Assembly (NCBI GenBank): GCA_025928125.1
Contig: JAICKD010000182.1
Location: 1 to 6,597, forward strand
From: Ktedonobacterales bacterium
Lineage (GTDB): Bacteria > Chloroflexota > Ktedonobacteria > Ktedonobacterales > JADMIN01
Length of the DNA: 6,597 nucleotides
Direction: 5' to 3'
Numbering within the stretch: position 1 is the first letter of the stretch; every line of letters starts with the position of its first letter. This document shows, piece by piece, positions 1 through 4,968 of this stretch. The position numbers and the translations under genes are program-made. The notes beneath the pieces are model-generated. The model worked only from the letters and a program-made list of their open reading frames with translations. It was not told the origin of the DNA and ran no database searches.

Positions 1-33
1 CTCGATTAGGTCTTGCCGTGATGTTTCTCCTGT

Positions 34-50
34 ACTATACTTTTTATAGT
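34..50. promoter_or_regulatory. Inverted repeat / possible promoter-operator upstream of the redoxin gene
   Basis: ACTATA (34-39) and TATAGT (45-50) are perfect 6-base inverted arms around a 5-base CTTTT spacer. The right arm TATAGT also resembles a sigma-70 -10 box, which would place the transcription start near 57 and give a leader of about 50 bases. No convincing -35 lies 16-18 bases upstream; TTGCCG at 13-18 is too far away. An operator overlapping a -10 box is a reasonable reading, but the arms are short and AT-rich, so chance is possible. Confidence 0.3.
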
Positions 51-106
51 GAGGGTATCTCTCCCGATTCTTAAGGAATATTTCCCTGAAAGGTCCAGCA
101 GTTTCG

Positions 107-409
107 ATGATCCATTCCAACCCCACAGCAGATACAGAATCCACGACTAATCCCGCCACTATTACGATGTATTCGACGACCTGGTGTGGCGATTGCCGCC
201 GGGCCAAACGTATCTTTGCCGACTTCGGCGTCCCCTATCGCGAGGTCAACATCGAAGACGACGAAGACGCGGCGGAGATGGTGCAGACGCTGAACAACGG
301 CATGCGCAGCGTTCCCACCATCGTATTCCCCGATGGCGGTGTGCTCGTCGAGCCATCCAACGCCGCGCTCGCCGCCGTGCTGGCGCGCTATGCGTCCTCG
401 GCGAACTAG
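107..409 (+). CDS. Mycoredoxin/glutaredoxin-like thiol oxidoreductase
   Basis: A 100-residue thioredoxin-fold protein predicted to reduce disulfides or mixed disulfides in the cytoplasm. The active site is C27-G-D-C30, preceded by T24-T-W26, at the end of the first beta strand (residues 18-23). The cis-proline motif S68-V-P70-T-I and a later glycine pair (G77-G78, in PDGG) complete the fold. The pattern TTWC..C, a 'VNIE' strand, 'N.G.RSVPT' and 'FPDG..L..PS' closely resembles actinobacterial mycoredoxin-1 as I recall it, rather than classical glutathione glutaredoxins, whose usual centre is CPYC. The length fits the family, with about 17 extra polar residues at the N terminus. The ATG at 107 has AAAGG at 89-93, a long 13-base spacing; the internal Met21 (167) has no better site, so 107 is kept. 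No signal peptide is visible. The gene appears monocistronic. The family call is firm; which small thiol or partner it uses is unknown. Confidence 0.9.
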   Translation: MIHSNPTADTESTTNPATITMYSTTWCGDCRRAKRIFADFGVPYREVNIEDDEDAAEMVQTLNNGMRSVPTIVFPDGGVLVEPSNAALAAVLARYASSAN

Positions 410-446
410 CCTCTCGCCCGAATTTTCCTGAGATAGTGAGGGAATC

Positions 447-465
447 GTCGGCGTTTGTCGCCGAC
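447..465. terminator. Hairpin downstream of the redoxin gene, no U-tract
   Basis: GTCGGCG (447-453) and CGCCGAC (459-465) form a perfect 7-base-pair stem with the loop TTTGT. It begins 37 bases after the redoxin stop codon. No run of T follows (the next bases are CGCGCTCC), so it is not a canonical intrinsic terminator. It may be a weak terminator or a 3'-end-stabilising structure. Confidence 0.35.
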
Positions 466-483
466 CGCGCTCCGCCGCCGCTC

Positions 484-510
484 TTGACGCGATGCGCGCG
501 GCGCTATACC
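484..510 (+). promoter_or_regulatory. Candidate sigma-70-type promoter for the kinase-miaA unit
   Basis: TTGACG (484-489) matches the -35 consensus at 5 of 6 positions and TATACC (505-510) matches the -10 at 4 of 6. The spacer is only 15 bases, shorter than the preferred 16-18. It is the best promoter-like pair in the gap before the kinase and would give a leader of about 155 bases. Judged by eye only. Confidence 0.35.
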
Positions 511-551
511 CTGCAAAGGGCGATATCACGGCGCGACAAATAGCCAGCCTT

Positions 552-606
552 GGGAACTAACGGCACGCTATCTGCAACATCGGCCTTGCGCGAGCCGTAG
601 TTTCCC
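552..606 (+). promoter_or_regulatory. Predicted leader stem-loop upstream of the kinase gene
   Basis: GGGAACTAACGGC (552-564) pairs with GCCGTAGTTTCCC (594-606): five pairs, then three, then four, with single-base bulges at A560 and T601. The enclosed 29 bases contain a small GCAA/TTGC stem (574-577 with 586-589). It lies between the candidate promoter and the ribosome-binding site, so it would be part of the 5' untranslated leader. I recognise no known riboswitch class. It could be an attenuator, a stability element or chance. Confidence 0.35.
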
Positions 607-624
607 CTGGAAGGTGTGCCATTT

Positions 625-647
625 GCCAGGCAGGGAGCGAGCCTGGC
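625..647 (+). promoter_or_regulatory. Second leader hairpin, just before the kinase ribosome-binding site
   Basis: GCCAGGC (625-631) and GCCTGGC (641-647) are perfect 7-base inverted arms around a 9-base loop. The 3' arm ends 8 bases before the AGGGAG ribosome-binding site. A folded leader here could affect ribosome access. It also argues against placing the start upstream at 616, because the hairpin would then lie inside the coding region. Confidence 0.4.
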
Positions 648-655
648 TCGACGTC

Positions 656-661
656 AGGGAG
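656..661 (+). promoter_or_regulatory. Ribosome-binding site deciding the kinase start
   Basis: AGGGAG at 656-661 sits 11 bases before ATG 673. The in-frame GTG at 616 has GGAAGG only one base upstream, which is too close. Translation from 673 places the first zinc-ribbon cysteine at residue 4, as is usual for N-terminal zinc ribbons. Confidence 0.6.
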
Positions 662-672
662 CAGCGGGGGAG

Positions 673-3108
673 ATGGTCAATTGCCAGCACTGCGGTACGC
701 AGAATCGCGCTGACGCGACGTACTGCAACTCATGCGGCTATGCACTCAAAGGCGCAACGGTCATCCACCCCGCTGCCAGCGCCTCGCGTCGTCCAACCGC
801 CGCTCCCCTGCATCCCACCGGACGCCTCCCCGCGCAGTCGCGCCTGGCTGGCGTCTACGTCATCAGCCGCGCCATCGGCCAGGGGGGCATGGCCGCCGTC
901 TACCAGGCGACCGATATCCGCAACAACACGCAGGTCGCCATCAAGGAGATGAGCCAGGATAGCCTCGCGCCCTCCGAGCTGCAGGAGGCGCTCGCAGCCT
1001 TTGTACAGGAAGCCGAGATGCTGATGGGCCTGCGCCATAAGGGGCTGCCGCGCGTCTCAGGCCACTTCTCCGAAGGCTCGCGCCACTACCTCGTCATGGA
1101 ATACATCGAGGGCAAGACGCTGGAGCAGAAGCAGAGCGCGGCGGGCAGCAAGGCGCTGCCGGAGCGCGATGTGCTGGCGTGGGCCGACCAAATTAGCGAT
1201 GTATTGACCTATCTGCACAATCGCCGCCCTCCAATCATCTTCCGCGATCTGAAGCCCGCCAACATCATGGTGACGAGCAGCGGGCGCATCAAGCTGATCG
1301 ACTTCGGCATCGCGCGGGTCTTTGTGCCGGGGCGCACCCGCGATACTCAGGTGCTAGGCACGCCAGGCTATGCGCCGCCGGAGCAGTATGGCAAGGCGCA
1401 GACCGATCCGCGCGCCGATGTCTACGCGCTCGGCTGCACGCTCTACCAGCTGCTTTCGGGCTACGATCCCGCCAGCACGCCGTTCGCGCTGCCGCCGCTC
1501 AACTCGCGCAATCCGCAGGTCTCGCCCTATGTGCAGGTAGCCATCGAGCGCGCGACCAAACTGGACCGTGAGGGCCGTTTCCGCTCGGTCGCCGATTTCC
1601 AGAAAATGCTGAGCCACCCCGAGGGCATGTACTTCCGCACGGGCGAGTGCGCCCATTCCCTGCGCGAGCTCGTGGCGCTCTGCAACGCCCACCCACAGGA
1701 GGCGGCGGAACACCTCTACGCCCGCCGCTTCGATCCGTGGCTCTCAAAATGGGGCGAGCGCCAGGCGGTCAAGGCGGTGCTAGCCGCGACGATGCGGACG
1801 ACCGACAAGGCGGCGGGGCTAGCCGCCTTTCTCAAGGAGGCGCAGGCTCCGGTGGCAGCCGCAGCGTCAGCGGCCTCCGCACGCCAGAGCGCGCAGGCGC
1901 GACCCGCACAGTCGGCGCAATCCGCACGCGGCACAACGACCCACGCCGCCGCCAGCGCCGCGCCCAGCGCCACCGCATCGCTGGTGACAGTTCAGCCGCG
2001 CACGATTGACTTTGGCCAGCTCAAATCGGGCCAGCGCGGCACGGTGAGCATCACGATTCGCGGGCAGAACGGCGCCAGCGTCAACGGGCAGATTATTTCG
2101 CCGCATCCCTGGATTACGCTCGACCGGCAATCGTTCAGCGGTTCGAGCACGCTGGTGCAGCTGACCGCCGAAACGTCCCGCATCGCCGCGAAGGGCAAGC
2201 AGTACAGCAGTCTACAGATCGTGACCGGCGCGCAGCACATCTACGTGCCGATCACTGCGGAGATCGTGCGCGCCCCCCGCGCGACAACCGCCCCGCAGAG
2301 CAGCGCATCCTATGCCACACAGGTTCATGCCGCGGTGGCCGCCAATGCGCAGGTGAAGCATGCCGCGCCGCCACTGGGGCGTCCGCTGAATCTCGGTTTC
2401 CTCGGCGCGCTCCTGCTGGCGATGGGCCTCGCGGTGACGGCGCTGGCGCTCCTGCCGTCGCTGCTGGCGATGTGGGCGCCTGGGCTGGTGATGGGCGCTC
2501 CGCTGATGCTGGCGTTGCTGGCGCTGACCGCGCTGATCGCGACGCCAGGCGCGCTGATTGGCAGCGGCGGCAGAGGCTGGCCGGGACGATTCAACACGAC
2601 GCTGGCGGGCGCGGCCCTCGGGTTCCTGGTCGCGCTGGCAACGGAACATACCGTGCTGCTGGCGAGTTTCACCCTGCCGAAGCAGACCACCGCGTTGCCG
2701 TCATTGGGAAAGTCAGCATGGTCGGCTCCGCATCTGTTCACAGACCACCCCGCGCTGACGGGTGCGCTCTTACTGGCTGCCGCGATGATTAGTCTCGGCG
2801 CGGCACTAGGCGCTGAGCGCTTCTACAGCGGCATTATGCTGCGCATCGGCGCGTTCATCCGTCGCTTTTCGGGCTTCTTCTGGGTGGTCACAGGCATCAT
2901 AGCTGGCGGAGCGGGCGCGTGGTGGCTGGTGCGCGACCTGCCCTGGCTGCTGCCCGTCGCGGTGGTCACCGGGTCGGTGATTGGCGGCATCCTCGGCGAC
3001 CGCATCAACCGTATTACGCTGAGCTTCTCGAAGTCACGCCACCTCAACCAGCATCTGCGTAGCGTCCGCGCGCAGGCGGGGCGTCCGCGCACCAAAGGGT
3101 ATCCGTGA
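673..3108 (+). CDS. Membrane-anchored Ser/Thr protein kinase: zinc ribbon, kinase, Ig-like domain, six predicted TM helices
   Basis: An 811-residue Hanks-type kinase. Residues 4-21 form a zinc ribbon (C4-x2-C7, C18-x2-C21). The kinase domain spans about 58-315: glycine loop GQGGMAAVY (69-77), ATP lysine K91 in VAIK, alpha-C glutamate probably E113, catalytic loop F-R191-D192-L-K194 with N197, metal-binding D210-F-G, activation-segment threonines T222, T225 and T230, P-P-E237 in place of APE, and D249. All key catalytic residues are present, so it should be active; F replaces the usual His of HRD. Residues 324-390 form a helical segment (C-x-H-x-A-x2-HLY-x4-F-x-WL pattern). An Ala/Ser-rich linker (391-436) leads to a beta-rich Ig/ASH-like domain (about 437-532; 'PRTIDFG', 'WITLD'). 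Six hydrophobic helices follow, at about 574-594, 602-630, 642-666, 692-714, 732-753 and 759-776, then a basic tail. With no N-terminal signal, kinase and Ig-like domain should both be cytoplasmic. The signal sensed and the substrates are unknown. The stop overlaps miaA. Confidence 0.9.
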   Translation: MVNCQHCGTQNRADATYCNSCGYALKGATVIHPAASASRRPTAAPLHPTGRLPAQSRLAGVYVISRAIGQGGMAAVYQATDIRNNTQVAIKEMSQDSLAPSELQEALAAFVQEAEMLMGLRHKGLPRVSGHFSEGSRHYLVMEYIEGKTLEQKQSAAGSKALPERDVLAWADQISDVLTYLHNRRPPIIFRDLKPANIMVTSSGRIKLIDFGIARVFVPGRTRDTQVLGTPGYAPPEQYGKAQTDPRADVYALGCTLYQLLSGYDPASTPFALPPLNSRNPQVSPYVQVAIERATKLDREGRFRSVADFQKMLSHPEGMYFRTGECAHSLRELVALCNAHPQEAAEHLYARRFDPWLSKWGERQAVKAVLAATMRTTDKAAGLAAFLKEAQAPVAAAASAASARQSAQARPAQSAQSARGTTTHAAASAAPSATASLVTVQPRTIDFGQLKSGQRGTVSITIRGQNGASVNGQIISPHPWITLDRQSFSGSSTLVQLTAETSRIAAKGKQYSSLQIVTGAQHIYVPITAEIVRAPRATTAPQSSASYATQVHAAVAANAQVKHAAPPLGRPLNLGFLGALLLAMGLAVTALALLPSLLAMWAPGLVMGAPLMLALLALTALIATPGALIGSGGRGWPGRFNTTLAGAALGFLVALATEHTVLLASFTLPKQTTALPSLGKSAWSAPHLFTDHPALTGALLLAAAMISLGAALGAERFYSGIMLRIGAFIRRFSGFFWVVTGIIAGGAGAWWLVRDLPWLLPVAVVTGSVIGGILGDRINRITLSFSKSRHLNQHLRSVRAQAGRPRTKGYP

Positions 3109-4088
3109 TCGCCACAGATGCGACAGGCTTGACGGGTACGACGCCGCTGGTGGCGCTGGTAGGGCCAACAGCCACGGGCAAGACGGCGCTGGCGGTGGCG
3201 CTGGCCGAACGCTTGCGTGATATTACCCGATGCGCGGCGGTGGCGGCGGACTCGCGCCAGATCTATCGCCTGATGGATATCGCCACGGCCAAGCCAACTC
3301 CCGCCGAGCGCGCGGCGCTGCCTCACGCGCTGGTCGATGTCGTCTGGCCCGACGAGAGCTATACGCTGGCGCAGTATCAGGCGGATGCCCAGGCTGCCAT
3401 CGCGGCGTTGAGCGGCGATGGCACGCTGCCGCTGCTGGTGGGCGGGACTGGCCTCTACATCCGCGCCGTGGTGGATGGGCTGGCGATTCCCACGGTTGCG
3501 CCGCAGCCCGCGCTCCGTGCCGAGTTGGAGGCCGAGGCGGCCACGCGGGGAGCCGTCGCGCTGCATCAGCGGCTGGCGACGCTTGATCCCACCGCCGCCG
3601 CGCAGATCGCCGCGACCAACGTACGCCGGGTCATTCGCGCACTGGAGGTCTGCCTGGTGACGGGCCGCCCCTTCTCAGAGCAGCAGGGCGCGCGCCCCAC
3701 GCCCTACCGGACGCTGCTGCTGGGCCTGAATATGGACCGCGCCGTGCTCTATGCCCGCGCCGATGCGCGCATCGATGGGATGCTGGCGGCAGGCGTCGTC
3801 GAGGAGACCGCGGGGTTGGTGGCGCGCGGCTACGACTGGCGGCTGCCCTCGATGTCGAGCCTGGGCTATCGCGAGATCGGCGCGCACCTGCGTGGCGAGT
3901 TGTCGCTGGCCGAGGCGGTCGAGCGCTTCAAGCTGGCGACCCATCGCTACATCCGCCGCCAGCTAACATGGTTTCGCCCCGATACGCGCATCACCTGGCT
4001 GGACGCCGCGCTGCCGCTCGATGCGCTCGCTAAGCAGGCGGAGGCGCTCGTGCGCGGATGGGTGGCGACGGGTGGCCCCCTCCCCTAA
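3105..4088 (+). CDS. miaA: tRNA dimethylallyltransferase (tRNA A37 isopentenyltransferase) MiaA
   Basis: A 327-residue cytoplasmic enzyme that transfers the dimethylallyl group of DMAPP to N6 of A37 in tRNAs reading UNN codons, making i6A. Motifs in order: P-loop G20-PTATGKT27; A48-D49-S50-R-Q-I-Y54 with MDIATAKPT (the Asp is the expected catalytic base); GGTGLYI (113-119) containing the conserved Thr115; NVRRVIRALEV (172-182); SSLGYREI (251-258); and RRQLTWFR (284-291). The length fits bacterial MiaA. The GTG start at 3105 has AAAGGG at 3094-3099 with a 5-base spacing and shares GTGA with the kinase stop, a classic coupled overlap. The last residues (GGPLP) and the TAA stop are encoded by the 5' part of a C-rich dispersed repeat, suggesting the repeat inserted at or extended the 3' end. 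All functional motifs lie upstream of it. Confidence 0.97.
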   Translation: MIATDATGLTGTTPLVALVGPTATGKTALAVALAERLRDITRCAAVAADSRQIYRLMDIATAKPTPAERAALPHALVDVVWPDESYTLAQYQADAQAAIAALSGDGTLPLLVGGTGLYIRAVVDGLAIPTVAPQPALRAELEAEAATRGAVALHQRLATLDPTAAAQIAATNVRRVIRALEVCLVTGRPFSEQQGARPTPYRTLLLGLNMDRAVLYARADARIDGMLAAGVVEETAGLVARGYDWRLPSMSSLGYREIGAHLRGELSLAEAVERFKLATHRYIRRQLTWFRPDTRITWLDAALPLDALAKQAEALVRGWVATGGPLP

Positions 4089-4120
4089 CCCCTCCCCCTA
4101 AAGGGAGAGGGGGACCAGAA
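4074..4120. repeat. C-rich/G-rich palindromic dispersed repeat, copy A (overlaps the miaA 3' end)
   Basis: The core CCCCTCCCCC (4089-4098) pairs with GGGAGAGGGG (4103-4112) around TAAA: nine of ten pairs, one C-A mismatch. A C-rich flank lies to the left and GACCAGAA to the right. A second copy lies at 4797-4841; after small indels both read as a C-rich run, TAAA(A), GGGAG, then (A/G)CCAGAA. No T-tract follows, so any terminator role would be non-canonical. Similar C-rich hairpins at gene ends are, to my recollection, common in Chloroflexota. Confidence 0.75.
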
Positions 4121-4197
4121 CCAGACGTGCGCATGAGCCTTCTCCTCGGACTGCATGGCCGCAGTATGGTATCCTGAGGTCAGGCGTTACCACGAGT

Positions 4198-4221
4198 CGC
4201 CAGGGTACGCGTGTACTGGCG
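4198..4221. promoter_or_regulatory. Strong inverted repeat (operator or 5'-leader hairpin) before the Uma2 gene
   Basis: CGCCAG (4198-4203) pairs with CTGGCG (4216-4221), and inside it TAC (4206-4208) pairs with GTA (4213-4215) around the loop GCGT. The only unpaired stem bases are G4204 and G4205. This gives nine pairs in 24 bases, ending 8 bases before the GAGG ribosome-binding site. The rest of the gap (4121-4197) holds a smaller inverted repeat, ACTGC (4150-4154) with GCAGT (4161-4165). I see no convincing -35/-10 pair there. Confidence 0.45.
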
Positions 4222-4239
4222 ACCAGCGCGAGGTGTTCC

Positions 4240-4794
4240 ATGTCTGTACAGCCTGGGCTACTTACAGCAGAAGAGTTTGCCGCGCTTCCCTCTGAGGGTT
4301 TGCGCCTGGAGCTAATCCGGGGGGAGATGCGCGCCATGCCGCCTGCGTTCGCCGATCATGGAGACACCGTTGGCGCGTTGCATGTCATCCTGGGCGCATA
4401 TATCCGCGCCAATCGTCTTGGCAAAATCTATGGCGCGGAGACGGGCTTCCTGCTCGGGCGTAACCCCGACACAGTACGCGCGCCAGATATCGCATTCATC
4501 CAGACCAGCCGCCTGACCCCCGAGGCCTCGGCCCCAAACTGGAATCCAGTGGTACCCGACCTGGCGGTTGAGGTCGTCTCCTCACGGGATCGCGAACGCG
4601 AAATCGCTGAGAAGGTGGCGATGTGGCTTGATGCGGGCGTACGCATGGTCTGGGTCGTCTACCGCGTCCGCCGCGCCATCGAGATGTTCCGTCCAGGGCA
4701 GTCGGCGACAGTTCTGAACGAGCAAGACTCGCTAGACGGCATGGACGTTGTGCCGGGATTCTCCACTCCAGTGGCAGAGATATTCGCGGAATAG
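4240..4794 (+). CDS. Uma2 family (DUF820) putative restriction-endonuclease-like protein
   Basis: A 184-residue protein matching the Uma2/DUF820 family, which has a PD-(D/E)XK nuclease fold. Its biological role is not settled, although it is abundant in Cyanobacteria and Chloroflexota. Recognisable features: LLTAEEFAALP (7-17) followed by E24 in LELI-x-GE; H40-G with GALHVILGAYI (45-55); GAETGFLL (65-72); A81-P-D83-IAFI (83-87); P106-D107-LAVEVVS with E111; K125; and WLDAGVRMVWVV (129-140). Candidate catalytic residues are D83, E111 and K125, all present, so the copy looks intact. The length is typical (about 180-200). ATG 4240 has GAGG at 4230-4233 with 6 bases between. It sits alone between two copies of a dispersed hairpin repeat and close to a TIR-TPR gene. 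Nuclease activity is inferred from family membership only. Confidence 0.9.
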   Translation: MSVQPGLLTAEEFAALPSEGLRLELIRGEMRAMPPAFADHGDTVGALHVILGAYIRANRLGKIYGAETGFLLGRNPDTVRAPDIAFIQTSRLTPEASAPNWNPVVPDLAVEVVSSRDREREIAEKVAMWLDAGVRMVWVVYRVRRAIEMFRPGQSATVLNEQDSLDGMDVVPGFSTPVAEIFAE

Positions 4795-4796
4795 GC

Positions 4797-4841
4797 GGCC
4801 CTCTCCCCCGACCTCTCCCCTAAAAGGGAGGGGAGCCAGAA
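4797..4841. repeat. C-rich/G-rich palindromic dispersed repeat, copy B (2 bases after the Uma2 stop)
   Basis: Related to the copy at 4074-4120. CCTCTCCC (4812-4819) pairs with GGGAGGGG (4826-4833), eight pairs including one G-T wobble, around CTAAAA. The right flank AGCCAGAA matches GACCAGAA of copy A. It starts immediately after the Uma2 stop, so it could act as the 3' hairpin of that transcript, again without a T-tract. Confidence 0.7.
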
Positions 4842-4855
4842 GTGTCCCGAAGGGA

Positions 4856-4938
4856 GTGGCTAATCCTGGTCGTTTGCTCCTCCCGTTGAGGGCAGGCGAT
4901 CTGTGGCGCGCGGGATTAGCCGCGGCATTCATGCCGCG
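4856..4938. repeat. Two overlapping hairpins in the convergent Uma2 / TIR-TPR gap
   Basis: The outer structure pairs 4856-4868 with 4911-4923: thirteen pairs including two wobbles, with the perfect 9-base core GGCTAATCC (4858-4866) and GGATTAGCC (4913-4921). The second structure is the perfect palindrome CGCGGCAT (4921-4928) and ATGCCGCG (4931-4938) with only TC between. They share 4921-4923, so in RNA they would compete. Lying between convergent genes (stops at 4794 and 4969), they are candidates for bidirectional termination or for another dispersed repeat family. No T-tract or coding sequence is evident in this gap. Confidence 0.5.
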
Positions 4939-4968
4939 AACGTGGATTATCACTCACCTCGCCACCCG

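Noticed and set aside
13..38. TTGCCG (13-18) with TACTAT (33-38) as a redoxin promoter
   Set aside because: The spacer is only 14 bases, too short for a normal sigma-70 promoter, so it was not listed as one.
71..529. Minus-strand open frame antisense to the redoxin gene
   Set aside because: Covers the conserved redoxin on the other strand and has no motif of its own.
616..672. In-frame GTG at 616 as an earlier start for the kinase, adding 19 residues
   Set aside because: Its Shine-Dalgarno-like GGAAGG is one base away, the added residues precede the zinc ribbon with no family resemblance, and the region forms a hairpin at 625-647. ATG 673 has AGGGAG at a workable spacing.
2823..3566. Long minus-strand open frame across the kinase-miaA junction
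   Set aside because: Antisense to two firmly identified genes; Arg/Gln-rich composition and no ribosome-binding site or domain.
4074..4841. The two C-rich repeats as CRISPR repeats or as terminal inverted repeats of an insertion sequence
   Set aside because: Only two diverged copies are present, 720 bases apart and in the same orientation, each palindromic; the interval encodes Uma2, not a transposase.
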